DNA of 64,000 nt from Candidatus Jettenia caeni (GCA_000296795.1 BAFH01000003.1:1178401-1242400), one strand, 5' to 3'. Positions 34,661-43,173 are shown, numbered from the stretch's first letter. Program-made: numbers and translations. The notes: generated by a model not told the origin, from the sequence alone.

Positions 34661-35056
34661 TTATGACGCTGCGTTTACCTGATGAACTGCCCCGCTCAGG
34701 AGCACCTCTCCCAGCTCGTCCTCAGCTCCTCCAACGAGGCATCTGCCGATGGCGAGGTCAAGGGCGCCGTCTGCGTCCATCCCTTTGCCCGCATCCGCCG
34801 CGCTTACATACTCAAGTTTTACCCATTCGTTCTCAGCCACGGTTTCACCGAGCTGGATTTTACTCACCCCTATCAGCCTTACTACCGCAGCTTCGCCTGC
34901 GGCAGGGGCATTCTGAAGCACCCCAAGGGGGATGTCGGTCGATGCGTCCGGCCTGCGCACCTTGCCGGATGCAAGGACAACGATGCGGTACTGATCGTTG
35001 CTGAGGTCCTCGGCTGCCTCATATGATAGATCTAAGATTTTGTTTTCTAGCGCCAT
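34661..35056 (-). CDS. Head decoration/stabilisation protein, putative
   Basis: The 131-residue protein begins MALENKILDLSYEAAEDLSN and has the patterns of capsid decoration proteins (QYRIVVLASGKVRRPD, IPLGVLQNAPAAGEAAVVRL). In this phage type it lies between protease/scaffold and capsid. TAAAGGAGGTT precedes the ATG at 35056. Role is inferred from position and length. Confidence 0.7.
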   Translation of the reverse strand: MALENKILDLSYEAAEDLSNDQYRIVVLASGKVRRPDASTDIPLGVLQNAPAAGEAAVVRLIGVSKIQLGETVAENEWVKLEYVSAADAGKGMDADGALDLAIGRCLVGGAEDELGEVLLSGAVHQVNAAS

Positions 35057-35085
35057 GTTTTCCTTAAACCTCCTTTGTTAAAAAA

Positions 35086-35127
35086 GAAAATTTCCCCCCT
35101 TTTCTAAAGGGGGGCAGGGGGGATTAC
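35086..35127. repeat. C-run/G-run palindrome after the protease/scaffold gene
   Basis: TTCCCCCCTTTTC and AAAGGGGGGCAGGGGGG form a hairpin just beyond the stop of the protease/scaffold gene. Confidence 0.68.
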
Positions 35128-35128
35128 G

Positions 35129-35767
35129 TTACCCGCCAATTTCCAACGCATATTCCCGCGCCAGCGCCGGGTTTTCAACCTGCGCCTCAGAAAACGCCTG
35201 GCTGTAGGAAAGGTTTTTATTGTCCTTCATCTTTTGCTGTGTCAGGGTTGCAAGCTTTTCGCCAGCATTTCCGCCTGCCGTGATATCCTTATCGCTCCCG
35301 GCCACTTCGCTAAACTCGATCTGCTTTTTGAAGCTGGAGAGGAACGAACGGAAGTATTCAAGCGGCGTTTGTTTTACCTTCTTGTCGCCTTCCGCGAACT
35401 CAATCGTATCCTGGACGGTCGATATCTTCTCCATAAAGGTCTGTATACCCATGCCGTATTTCATCTGTGCCGGGGTAAGCTTGCCTTCCTTCAACAGGCC
35501 TTCACAGAATGAGGATATGTGCCGTTTCTGTGCCTCTGCCTCCTGTGCTTTCAGGGCGTCTTCGCGTGACTTGAGCTCGGCATCCTTCTTTTTCTGCGCC
35601 TCAGAAAACTCCTGCTCTTTTGCCTGTACCCGTTTCTGGACCTCGGTCTCAATCTCCAATTTCCGCAGGTCTGCATCACTGAATGACGGTGATGGATTTT
35701 GCGGGATATCCTCAATCTCCACGCCTTCGTCTTTTGCCTTCTTTTTCATCCATTCGAAAAATTTCAT
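35129..35767 (-). CDS. Nested scaffold protein, internal start
   Basis: ATG 35767 (MKFFEWMKKKAKDEGVEIED) lies 8 nt after a strong AAAGGAGG, in frame with the protease. It would give a 212-residue coiled-coil scaffold, parallel to Mu gene Z inside gene I. The match of ribosome site and domain boundary supports real internal initiation. Confidence 0.68.
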   Translation of the reverse strand: MKFFEWMKKKAKDEGVEIEDIPQNPSPSFSDADLRKLEIETEVQKRVQAKEQEFSEAQKKKDAELKSREDALKAQEAEAQKRHISSFCEGLLKEGKLTPAQMKYGMGIQTFMEKISTVQDTIEFAEGDKKVKQTPLEYFRSFLSSFKKQIEFSEVAGSDKDITAGGNAGEKLATLTQQKMKDNKNLSYSQAFSEAQVENPALAREYALEIGG

Positions 35768-36292
35768 ACTTCGTGCCTCCTTTCTGTTTTGATCAATTCC
35801 CCCCTTTTCTCTCTGATCAATTCCCCCCTTTTCCAAAGGGGGGCAGGGGGGATTACCTTCCTCAAATTCGATTGTCACTCCTTCCTTTTCTTTCTCCTGA
35901 AATGCAACATTCGCCAGCCCTCTTACGGCCGGTGGGTTAGCGCCCAGCCAACCAATATGTACGAGAGACAGGTCTGGATTCAACTTAATTGACCGCTTTC
36001 TGAATAGCCCCTTACGTACCATTTCTACGAATTCAGGGACAAAGTCCTTGCTCTGTGCGTACAATACCTGCCCTTCCCGTTTCAGCGCTTCCACCCAGCC
36101 CCATGCCGGGGAATCATGCTCAGGGTGGCCAATCACGTGTGGGGCTTCATACTCGGCAGGATTATACTTTGCAACAATCGTATCAAGGTCCTTCTCCGTC
36201 CATTCCCTCGTGACGCCCGATGCTGAGGTATGGGTGCCGGTTTTAAAAATTGGTATCCATGGTATAGTATTCGTCATGATAGTATTCGTCAT
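35129..36292 (-). CDS. Mu I-like prohead protease with scaffold domain
   Basis: Residues 1-145 resemble the Mu gpI-type prohead protease (IFKTGTHTSASGVTREW, VIGHPEHDSPAWGWVEAL, IGWLGANPPAVRGL), which cleaves scaffold during head maturation. Residues 176-387 are highly charged with a long coiled coil, as expected for scaffold. Between them, residues about 146-170 (NPPCPPLEKGGID and a partial second copy) are the in-frame translation of a dispersed repeat. The ATG at 36292 follows AAAGGAG. A second start inside the gene probably makes scaffold alone. Confidence 0.76.
   Translation of the reverse strand: MTNTIMTNTIPWIPIFKTGTHTSASGVTREWTEKDLDTIVAKYNPAEYEAPHVIGHPEHDSPAWGWVEALKREGQVLYAQSKDFVPEFVEMVRKGLFRKRSIKLNPDLSLVHIGWLGANPPAVRGLANVAFQEKEKEGVTIEFEEGNPPCPPLEKGGIDQREKGGIDQNRKEARSMKFFEWMKKKAKDEGVEIEDIPQNPSPSFSDADLRKLEIETEVQKRVQAKEQEFSEAQKKKDAELKSREDALKAQEAEAQKRHISSFCEGLLKEGKLTPAQMKYGMGIQTFMEKISTVQDTIEFAEGDKKVKQTPLEYFRSFLSSFKKQIEFSEVAGSDKDITAGGNAGEKLATLTQQKMKDNKNLSYSQAFSEAQVENPALAREYALEIGG
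35790..35857. repeat. C-run/G-run repeat in frame inside the protease/scaffold gene
   Basis: Plus strand: TTGATCAATTCCCCCCTTTT occurs in two near copies, followed by CCAAAGGGGGGCAGGGGGGA. It is translated without a stop as NPPCPPLEKGGIDQ-type peptide. Confidence 0.8.
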
Positions 36293-36320
36293 GTATGTAA
36301 CTCCTTTTATTCGCTACAGT

Positions 36321-36395
36321 AATCCCCCTTAGTCCCCCTTTAGAAAAGGGGGAAAATTATCTCCCCCTTTTCTAAAGGGGGGCAGGGGGGATTCA
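36321..36395. repeat. C-run/G-run repeats upstream of the protease/scaffold gene
   Basis: Two units, AATCCCCCTTAGTCCCCC...AAAGGGGGAAAATTAT and CTCCCCC...AAAGGGGGGCAGGGGGG, fill the gap between the morphogenesis protein stop and the protease start. Confidence 0.7.
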
Positions 36396-36887
36396 TGTAT
36401 TCCCCTTCGTGATATACTTCTCGATCGCCCTGTGCATCTTTCCCCAGTCCTCGTCCTGTACCATGAGGAATGGCCGTGGCGGCAAACCGGGATGGTTTAC
36501 TTTTTTTATCGGATGCCGTGCTCCCTTCCAAAACAGGGCTTTTTTATGTCTTGGTACAATGGTATAGGGTTTAGTGCCAAACTGATGATAAGCTGCATAC
36601 TTTACGTTCGTCCCCACCTCCACGCGGTCAGGGTATCCCTTTACCGTAAACAATCCCCGCAACCTTCCGGTGTCAGAGAGCGTCTGGCCGCCTTTTTCTT
36701 TTACTCGCTTCGATTCCTTCCACGCCTCTGGCCTGCCGGGTGGTTTTGCCGCAAAATTTTGCTCGATAGATCGCCTTACGATTTCTCCGATATTCCGCAT
36801 CACCGGGCTGAGGTCTTGCATCCTTGCCCGGAGTTGCGCAAAAAGGTCTCTTACCGGGGCAACGTCGACATTGATCGTAATGAGCAT
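36393..36887 (-). CDS. Mu gpG-like virion morphogenesis protein
   Basis: The 164-residue protein matches the phage virion morphogenesis family: a FAAKPPGRPEAWKESKRVKE-type central segment, then DTGRLRGLFTV and VGTNVKYAAYHQFGTK, and a C-terminal PARPFLMV-like (PPRPFLMVQDEDW) end. Members are needed for tail or head completion. It follows the MuF gene as in Mu. The stop codon is near the repeat at 36395. Confidence 0.85.
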   Translation of the reverse strand: MLITINVDVAPVRDLFAQLRARMQDLSPVMRNIGEIVRRSIEQNFAAKPPGRPEAWKESKRVKEKGGQTLSDTGRLRGLFTVKGYPDRVEVGTNVKYAAYHQFGTKPYTIVPRHKKALFWKGARHPIKKVNHPGLPPRPFLMVQDEDWGKMHRAIEKYITKGNT

Positions 36888-36997
36888 CTTGCAATATCCT
36901 TTTTTTGTGATACAATTACGCTAGGAGATGTATGGTGCGGCGGGGCTACCCAGTCTAAGCGGCCATACATGGATGCGATGTAGACCGTCCCATCCAT
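36851..36997 (-). CDS. Possible 48-residue protein before gpG
   Basis: An open frame (MDGTVYIASMYGRLDWVAPP...) starts at ATG 36997 after AAAGGAGTA and overlaps the first 37 nt of the gpG gene. The ribosome site is closer than normal. I do not recognise it; it could be a chance frame in a 124-bp gap. Confidence 0.28.
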   Translation of the reverse strand: MDGTVYIASMYGRLDWVAPPHHTSPSVIVSQKKDIARCSLRSMSTLPR

Positions 36998-37011
36998 TAC
37001 TCCTTTATCCC

Positions 37012-38244
37012 CTATGTGTCCTTAAAAATAAGGACCCCATTTCTTAGTTTATTTGCATATTCAAAATCGTCCGGCTGAAAAGCAGTTACACCCGTCCACC
37101 CATCACTACCATATTCAAAAGCTGTAAACCCTGTCATTTTGTTATCAGGCCCGGTAGAAAATCCCCTGATATATCGTCTTCTTAATACAATACGCCCGGA
37201 CTTGTTTTCCATCATTGGCACGAGCCAAATTTCATACGGGTTTTGTATTGTACGCGCTAAGAGTTTCACATATTGTTCGCGCCCCTTTTTTTTGATCTTT
37301 AACTTACCGCGAATATCGGTAAATAAATCCAGGGAGATAACAAGAGTCTCGCCTGCCTTATCATGATAGATACCCTGTTTTACTGTTTCCGGGCTGAATT
37401 CACTGATAAATTTCTTGTAGTAGTCCATCTCTGCTAATCCTTGCGGCACAATATCCTCGTTGCCGTACCTGAAATAATCCTTTTTTCGCAAATTTTCCAT
37501 TTTGCGCTGTCCATAGTCGGTATAGGTGTTTATTCCTTTATCAGTAAAACCACTCTTGCTTTCTTTAGGAACTATTCCACCCCATATTGATTTGCCCGGA
37601 TTATGATCAAATCCCTGGTCCGGGACAAGCGACCTTGCTGGTAGTTTATTGCCCGTTACAGGATCTATGGGTTCTACTAAACCACCCGTAGGGTCTTCGG
37701 TCTCTACCGGTAAGTTTTCACTATCAATATCATCTTGCGACAGGGTTACCACACCGCACCGGCAATTGAACCCATTTGGCGGATACCAGGTATTCCAGAA
37801 AGGGTGGCCATAGGGGAATATCTTCCCGTTCATTTCCCAGTGTGTTGGTCGTGTGCGGCTGTCATTAACCGCGCTGTACTGCCAATAGGGTCTATCTTTC
37901 GCAACGGCCATCATCTCTTTATATCTGCCGACCGAGTATGCCGTCTGGACATTTGTCCTGAAAATAGTTTCTAGCCTCCATGCTGCCTTACCCGTCCAGC
38001 CCCTGCGTTCGAATACTGCCCTTGCATCCCTCTTAAAATCTTCAAAGGTGGTTCCCTTTTCGAGCGCTCGTTGCAGTGCATTAAAAACGGTTTCCAGTTC
38101 CTCTCCCTTTGCAATTCCCGATACGGCAAACGCCCTGATCTTTGCCTCATCGGAAAGCTGCGCATACTCGCCTGGCGAAAGCAGATACTTATCCAGCCAG
38201 AATTGTATTGCGCTTTCCATCGGGAGTGGTTCGAGGTTAATCAC
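37012..38244 (-). CDS. MuF head protein with C-terminal PBECR-type nuclease-like domain
   Basis: Residues about 80-170 are the MuF (SPP1 gp7) minor head domain (WRLETIFRTNVQTAYSVGR, then PPNGFNCRCGVV). Residues about 290-410 match the phage Barnase/EndoU/colicin E5-D/RelE-like (PBECR) domain pattern: HDKAGETLVISLDLF, NPYEIWLVPMMENKSGRI, RRRYIRGF. In other phages such fused domains are proposed toxins carried in the virion and injected with DNA. The GTG start follows GGGAG and overlaps the portal stop. Head role is well supported; nuclease activity is inference. Confidence 0.78.
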   Translation of the reverse strand: MINLEPLPMESAIQFWLDKYLLSPGEYAQLSDEAKIRAFAVSGIAKGEELETVFNALQRALEKGTTFEDFKRDARAVFERRGWTGKAAWRLETIFRTNVQTAYSVGRYKEMMAVAKDRPYWQYSAVNDSRTRPTHWEMNGKIFPYGHPFWNTWYPPNGFNCRCGVVTLSQDDIDSENLPVETEDPTGGLVEPIDPVTGNKLPARSLVPDQGFDHNPGKSIWGGIVPKESKSGFTDKGINTYTDYGQRKMENLRKKDYFRYGNEDIVPQGLAEMDYYKKFISEFSPETVKQGIYHDKAGETLVISLDLFTDIRGKLKIKKKGREQYVKLLARTIQNPYEIWLVPMMENKSGRIVLRRRYIRGFSTGPDNKMTGFTAFEYGSDGWTGVTAFQPDDFEYANKLRNGVLIFKDT

Positions 38245-39772
38245 GTTCGTTCTCCCTTACGGTATACCTTCCGAAAACATCGGCTTGAAAAATCGATCGC
38301 TCAAGGAATTCTCTGAGTTTCCCGGTATCTATCTCCGGATAGAGTTCTAACAACCTGGCCATTGCCTCCTCATAACTTGAAGAAGAGAGCACAGCATCCA
38401 ATATCTTCTTTTCATTCCCTTCTAATGCTTTTGATGCCTCCGGTATAGTTTTACTTACGAGCGATTCAATCGCCCTTTGTTCCGGCGTAAATTCTTCTGC
38501 ATCGGCAAAGCAGTGTTGGCACCGTTTCGCATATTCAGCAAACTTCATGTTCTCCCCCTGTTGTCCCCCGCTGGCGGGGGTAGGGGGTGGAAAAACAGCA
38601 GATGAGGGAATCTCTACAAGTTCATCGCCTTCCTCGGGTTGCGGGATCCCGTACGTTTCATAGAAATATTTCTTGCTGACTGGCAACCCGATTTCCCTCA
38701 CAAGGATCCTGTCGCGCTCGGCAAGCGGCTTCAGGTCCTGTTCCTGTTCTGTACGGATCCATACCTTCGGATATACCGTCACGCCAGGAAAATTATAGTC
38801 CACAATCCACCGGATCAGGCTGTTGTTCTGACATTCGCAGAGTGCGTCCGCATCGGCCTTGATGTACTCCTGCCGAACATCATTATGCGTTTCTGATGCG
38901 GCATACGACCCCTTATCTCCAACCTCTGTTGTCAGCGTCTGACCGAGAATAATTTTACTGATCTCGCTGTTAAGATGCTTGTAAAGTGACTCATACGTAT
39001 TAATCGTCCCCGACCTCTCTGCCTCTAAAAATTCAACCATCATCGTGTCAGGTATCGTAACACAAGACTCTTGCTGAATCGTTTCCAGGGTTTCAAGGAG
39101 TTTTGTCTGCTTGTCGCCCGGTGTGCCGCCAGGGTATTTCCCTATGGCCGTTGGTGATCCGAACTTTTCAGCAAATATCAACCAGAACTTTACGGCGTTC
39201 TTCTTAAACCACACAGGCCAGTAAAGCGAAGAGCCAAGCCCATCGCCGTAGTAACTCCCGTTTGCCGACACGTTCCTGAAGACAACAAACTTCCGCTCCG
39301 GCACCGCCTCGCCTTCGATCATATTCTGAAGTGTCAGTAGCCTGAGCTTGCCATCCAGGTCAAACACAAACCGCCGTGGCGCCTTCCCGATAATATCCTT
39401 AACCCAGACGTCACCCTCTGAATATTCCCACATAACCTCAGCAGGCTTATAACCCAGCACGATACCGGACAGCAGTGCATGGCGGGCAGCATCGTAGTTG
39501 AAACCCAGGAGTACCTCTTTTACGAACTCTGCAATCTTTATATCCTGTGCATTGTCTGATGCAGGAATAATCTCCCATTCCCTGCCGATTACAGCCAACT
39601 TCCTCGTCTGTAAGGTTGAACGCACCTGGGGATCGCGCAGCAGGTCATCATACAGCTCGATCCCTTTTCCTCCTGATTCAGACTTCAGTACCTTATCAGG
39701 GTTCAGAACGACATTTCCTATATAGTCGTAGAAGATATCGTTTCTGACCGATGCAATCTCGTCCGTCACCAA
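38237..39772 (-). CDS. Mu gp29-like portal protein (DUF935)
   Basis: The 511-residue protein matches DUF935 portal proteins of Mu-like phages: YDDLLRDPQVRSTLQTRKLA, a central GDGLGSSLYWPVWFKKNAVKFW and ILGQTLTTEVGDKGSYAASE with ETHNDVRQEY. The portal is the ring through which DNA enters and leaves the head. Start is TTG 39772 or, more likely, GTG 39769 after ACAGG. It overlaps the MuF start by 8 nt. From 39773 to 40000 I see nothing but unremarkable sequence. Confidence 0.9.
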   Translation of the reverse strand: MVTDEIASVRNDIFYDYIGNVVLNPDKVLKSESGGKGIELYDDLLRDPQVRSTLQTRKLAVIGREWEIIPASDNAQDIKIAEFVKEVLLGFNYDAARHALLSGIVLGYKPAEVMWEYSEGDVWVKDIIGKAPRRFVFDLDGKLRLLTLQNMIEGEAVPERKFVVFRNVSANGSYYGDGLGSSLYWPVWFKKNAVKFWLIFAEKFGSPTAIGKYPGGTPGDKQTKLLETLETIQQESCVTIPDTMMVEFLEAERSGTINTYESLYKHLNSEISKIILGQTLTTEVGDKGSYAASETHNDVRQEYIKADADALCECQNNSLIRWIVDYNFPGVTVYPKVWIRTEQEQDLKPLAERDRILVREIGLPVSKKYFYETYGIPQPEEGDELVEIPSSAVFPPPTPASGGQQGENMKFAEYAKRCQHCFADAEEFTPEQRAIESLVSKTIPEASKALEGNEKKILDAVLSSSSYEEAMARLLELYPEIDTGKLREFLERSIFQADVFGRYTVRENERD

Positions 39773-40000
39773 AACCTGTTTTTTATTGTCTTTGTCATAG
39801 ATTACGAATTCTTTCTATAAGCCCTTTTAAGCCCTTCCAACTTTCAGACGTCCCTAACTACGTCCCAGCGTGCCAGTCACATGCCTTGCTGTTTATAAAC
39901 ACATAGGATTTAAATACAGCCGTTCAGTCGTTATTCAATGCAAATGCAAAATTTTTTTCTCCGCGTCCTTTGCGATCTCTGCGGTGAAGTTTTTATCTGT

Positions 40001-41527
40001 TTAATTCTGCATATACCGCCTTATCGCCCCGCCTGTCGATTCCCTCTTAATACCAGTTGACTGGTATTCGATAATTCCCGATCCTTTCTCAGCCATGTCG
40101 ACTGCACCCTCGAGTGCATCCGGCCCGTCATCGTTCATAGTAGAAGAGGGGAAATAGATGAGTTGTTCTACTAATACATCCTGATCTGAGTGTCCCTTGC
40201 GAAAGCGGAGTATCCCGCGTTCCACGTGCGGAGATATACGGCCAATCCTTGCCTCTTTTGCTACGCTGTGTTTTACGCCGCTCATGGGCAAGATGTACCC
40301 CTTATCCCGCGCCACAAGCTGAAAAGGGCTCTGGGCAAACTCGCCCAGGGCATTTTCTTCCATGCTCATCGCCAGAGGGTGAAACTCCTCGTACCGGATA
40401 TAAGCTACTTTAGCCATCTCGTTAGGAGATACCCGCCTGATGAAGGCATCCAGTACGTAGATGATGCCGTCCGTATCGATCCCTATGGTTACAATTGCCT
40501 TATAGTCGTTACTTGCCCCGGATTCGCTTGAGGGGTCAATAAACGTATATACCCGCAATACCTTCCTTAAAATCTCTTCAGGATAGTAATACCTGATCCA
40601 CTCTTCTCTGAATAACCCTTCATCGTCCCGTGGGTCATTCATCATCTCCTGATTAAACCGCACGCTCCCCATTTGTGCCTTGCGCTTCCTGAGCCGTTCC
40701 ATACTCCACGCCTCCGGCCACAAGGGAAGGTTAAACTCAGTAATAGCCTTATAAATCTTCGAGAAATAACGGGGCTTTTCAGGGTCATCCTCTGCCTTCA
40801 TGTTCATCATCTCCGCCAAAACACTCTTTCTCGAAAGCAGCGTCCCGATCATCAGAAACGAGTAATCTTCAGCAAGACTTCCCAGCACAGCAGTAAGCAG
40901 CCAATCGATTGTCTCTTTCACCAGGCGCGGGTTTCGCACGTTCTTATCGTTTTCCAGGTCGTCAATAATAACCCTGTCGGGCCGATATTGCCGGTTCCGC
41001 AAACCCCTGATCCTTTGCCCCCTTCCCCTTGCCTTTATCCGCGCGCCATTTTTTGTAATAAAATCCTCTGCTTTCCAGAAACCCTGTTTTACGAGGTCGC
41101 CAAAATCTCCTCTTAGCCGCTCATTGCTCTCCAGCTCCATCTGTATGAATTGACAGAAGTCGGATGCCAGGTCTTCGGTGTCGGATACAATGATGATGAA
41201 GCGTTTTTTCTCAAACAGGATATCATAGAGCGGTATTGCCAGCGTGCAGAGGGTGGACTTTGCGTGCTCCCTGGGCGCCGCTATCAATATCGGCTCCCCC
41301 CCGATATCAGCAAAATCAACCAACTCTTTATGAAAATCCGCAGGCGGTTTCGTGAAATAGTGGGGGAGATAGGTCTGAAAGAAGTAAAACCTGTCGGCCT
41401 TCGCCCGTGTGATCCGTTTTGCCTTTTCTTCCTCAGAGTCCTCAAACGGCCTGGCATCGGCGCTCATCCGTTCAAGGATTTCCTGCGCCCGCTTTTCAAA
41501 TTTTTTGTCTGAAAATTTCTTTTTCAT
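40001..41527 (-). CDS. Terminase large subunit (Mu gp28 type)
   Basis: The terminase packages DNA into the prohead. Walker A (AAPREHAKST) is at about residues 83-92, Walker B (VIIDDLE) at about 186-192, and the RNase H-like nuclease begins at TFIDPSSES near 315. ATG 41527 (MKKKFSDKKFEKR) is the natural start, 4 nt after the stop of the gp27-like gene; the frame is open further upstream but that part overlaps the gp27-like gene. At 508 residues it has normal length. Confidence 0.92.
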   Translation of the reverse strand: MKKKFSDKKFEKRAQEILERMSADARPFEDSEEEKAKRITRAKADRFYFFQTYLPHYFTKPPADFHKELVDFADIGGEPILIAAPREHAKSTLCTLAIPLYDILFEKKRFIIIVSDTEDLASDFCQFIQMELESNERLRGDFGDLVKQGFWKAEDFITKNGARIKARGRGQRIRGLRNRQYRPDRVIIDDLENDKNVRNPRLVKETIDWLLTAVLGSLAEDYSFLMIGTLLSRKSVLAEMMNMKAEDDPEKPRYFSKIYKAITEFNLPLWPEAWSMERLRKRKAQMGSVRFNQEMMNDPRDDEGLFREEWIRYYYPEEILRKVLRVYTFIDPSSESGASNDYKAIVTIGIDTDGIIYVLDAFIRRVSPNEMAKVAYIRYEEFHPLAMSMEENALGEFAQSPFQLVARDKGYILPMSGVKHSVAKEARIGRISPHVERGILRFRKGHSDQDVLVEQLIYFPSSTMNDDGPDALEGAVDMAEKGSGIIEYQSTGIKRESTGGAIRRYMQN

Positions 41528-41531
41528 TTTT

Positions 41532-41963
41532 TTATAAGTTCTTGATTTCCTCAAAGAAGGCATGGGTATGCTTCTTGAGCCGCTCGATAAATTCCTGATC
41601 CGGTTCCTTCTGACGAATAAACGTGGCAAAGCGGTCCATTACGTCAATTACCGCGCCTTTAACGTCGTAACCTTCCATCTTCTCGATCAGAAGCTTGATC
41701 TTATACATCTCGTCCGTTTTCTTTGCATCGATGTCGTCAGTGTCTTCTAAAAGTTTTGCAAACCGCATCTTGAGCTTTTCAACTGGCCCGGTTCTTGTAG
41801 AGACAAGGTATTCTTTCCGCTTCCTCACCCAATCTCCTTTTACCGACCAGAGCGAAACTGTCTTCTCGGAAATACCAAGAAGCTCAGAGATTTCCCTTTG
41901 AGTTTTCCCCTCTTTGACGTATAGCCGTTCGGCCTCGTCATAATATGCCTCGAATTTGCTCAT
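41532..41963 (-). CDS. Mu gp27-like protein, terminase small-subunit candidate (DUF1804)
   Basis: The 143-residue protein has an N-terminal helix-turn-helix (YVKEGKTQREISELLGISEKT-type) followed by a helical region, matching DUF1804 proteins next to Mu terminase genes. It probably binds DNA during packaging start. ACAGAGGG precedes the ATG. It is directly followed by the terminase large subunit. Confidence 0.82.
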   Translation of the reverse strand: MSKFEAYYDEAERLYVKEGKTQREISELLGISEKTVSLWSVKGDWVRKRKEYLVSTRTGPVEKLKMRFAKLLEDTDDIDAKKTDEMYKIKLLIEKMEGYDVKGAVIDVMDRFATFIRQKEPDQEFIERLKKHTHAFFEEIKNL

Positions 41964-41980
41964 GGTTTACCCTCTGTTAG

Positions 41981-42051
41981 TTGTGAATGGTGAATGGTGA
42001 ATTGAAACTTTCAACTCACAACTCACAATTTACCATTCACCATTCACAACT
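41981..42051. repeat. Inverted tandem microrepeat, second copy
   Basis: GTGAATGGTGAATGGTGAA units face ACCATTCACCATTCACAACTC units. On the minus strand its TTGTGAATGG supplies the TGA stop of the gene at 42044-42286. Confidence 0.7.
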
Positions 42052-42286
42052 CATTTTCAATCCTCTTAATCTCTTCCGTAACCCTCTTGTATTCCTCAAC
42101 CACCTGCGTTAATTCCTCAAACGCCTGTTTTGCATGCTCAAACTCCATACCTTTGATACCGTCTGAGGAAAAGAGGTAGATGTTTACGTCTTTCCTGCAG
42201 CGGTCGGCCTGGATTTCTAGCTTGCTCATTGACTGCTTTTTTTCTGCAAGGAGTCCTTGCTTGATGTACCTTGTGTTCTTATCCAC
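42044..42286 (-). CDS. Phage protein before gp27, helical
   Basis: GTG 42286 follows GGGAGGG and overlaps the previous stop by 8 nt, giving 80 residues (VDKNTRYIKQGLLAEKKQSM..., ending EEIKRIENEL). It is helical and charged, and holds the place of Mu gp26-type proteins. Its stop codon lies in an inverted tandem repeat, so the C-terminus may have been altered by that insertion. Confidence 0.6.
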   Translation of the reverse strand: MDKNTRYIKQGLLAEKKQSMSKLEIQADRCRKDVNIYLFSSDGIKGMEFEHAKQAFEELTQVVEEYKRVTEEIKRIENEL

Positions 42287-42566
42287 CGTGCCCTCCCAGT
42301 ACTCGTGTGATAAATGCGGTAACTGCCGCTGTGATTGCCGATACGCCTCCGGATGCATACCAGACTTTTTTTTCTACTGCCGCGATACGCGCATCCTGCT
42401 TCTCCAGTATTTTTTCATACCTGTCGCAGAAGGCTTCCTGCTGCGCCTTGAGCGACTTCATAATCTCTGTTCCTGAGCTCAATTGACTCTTGATGTCGCC
42501 GTGTATCTCTTCAAGTTTCAGGGCGACCTCGCAATATTTCGGGCTTGGGCAGATGTTTTCTGACAT
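42279..42566 (-). CDS. Coiled-coil protein with C-terminal membrane segment
   Basis: The 95-residue protein has a helical coiled-coil part (residues about 15-70) and a C-terminal hydrophobic segment (VWYASGGVSAITAAVTAFITRV). It lies between Mor and the terminase genes, where Mu-like phages keep lysis and small head genes, so a spanin-like or holin-associated role is possible. CGGAG precedes the ATG. No catalytic domain is present. Confidence 0.6.
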   Translation of the reverse strand: MSENICPSPKYCEVALKLEEIHGDIKSQLSSGTEIMKSLKAQQEAFCDRYEKILEKQDARIAAVEKKVWYASGGVSAITAAVTAFITRVLGGHGG

Positions 42567-42589
42567 TCTTTTTCTCCGTTACTCCCTCT

Positions 42590-42662
42590 TAATCCCCCTT
42601 GATCCCCCTTTAGGAAAGGGGGAGATGATTTCCCCCCTTTTCTAAAGGGGGGCTAGGGGGGA
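42590..42662. repeat. C-run/G-run repeats between two small phage genes
   Basis: Two units (TAATCCCCCTTGATCCCCC...GGGGGAGATGATT and CCCCCC...GGGGGGCTAGGGGGG). The terminal TAATCC provides the stop codon of the lipoprotein gene on the minus strand. Confidence 0.7.
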
Positions 42663-43157
42663 TTACATTTTGGATACTACCTTCTGCACCTGCTTGTCCA
42701 GGAATGTTGCATTGCCGAACAGTTTTGAGACATCTTCAATTACTTCTTTTACTGAGTTAAACTGTTCAAACTTCGCCTTGATGACATCCTGTATGTTTTG
42801 CTGACCTTCGAATACTTTCATGATCGCCTCTTTCACGGCGTCATATTCCGCCGCGCCGATCTCTACGCCCTTAATCACCGTATTGAGTGCGCTCTTGTTT
42901 TTCCGTGATACGACGACGCTCGTGATGCTGTGCCCCACAAGGCCCAGGAGTGCGGCGATCCCGGCGCCGATGGCGCCGTAGCCGGGCACGAAGCCGGCGG
43001 TATCTTTAACAATATCGCCTGCCACATCCAAGGTTTTTTCAATTTTCGTGTGAGGTTTGCCGTCTTTGCCGAAGACGAGGTCTAATGCATCGCATCCGCA
43101 GACGGAGAGGAAAAGAAGGATAATGCCTATACTGTAGTACTGTGTGCCGTGTTTCAT
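42663..43157 (-). CDS. Putative lipoprotein of the lysis region
   Basis: Residues 1-23 (MKHGTQYYSIGIILLFLSVCGC) form a signal with a lipobox-like LSVC, so the mature protein would be a lipoprotein anchored at Cys 20 or 22. A hydrophobic segment (YGAIGAGIAALLGLVGHSI) follows near residue 60-80, then a helical C-terminal half. It may be a lysis or superinfection-exclusion protein. AAGGAG precedes the ATG. I see no enzyme motif. Confidence 0.6.
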   Translation of the reverse strand: MKHGTQYYSIGIILLFLSVCGCDALDLVFGKDGKPHTKIEKTLDVAGDIVKDTAGFVPGYGAIGAGIAALLGLVGHSITSVVVSRKNKSALNTVIKGVEIGAAEYDAVKEAIMKVFEGQQNIQDVIKAKFEQFNSVKEVIEDVSKLFGNATFLDKQVQKVVSKM

Positions 43158-43173
43158 TCTATAATCTCCTTAC

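Noticed and set aside
34600-35004. Plus-strand frame starting in the GGTGAATG microrepeat
   Set aside because: It is antisense to the decoration protein gene and begins inside a repeat.
36340-36531. 63-residue minus frame ending in NPPCPPLEKGE
   Set aside because: It is an out-of-frame reading of the gpG gene plus a C-run repeat.
40001-41629. Upstream start at 41629 for the terminase
   Set aside because: It would overlap the gp27-like gene by about 100 bp; ATG 41527 lies 4 nt after that gene's stop.
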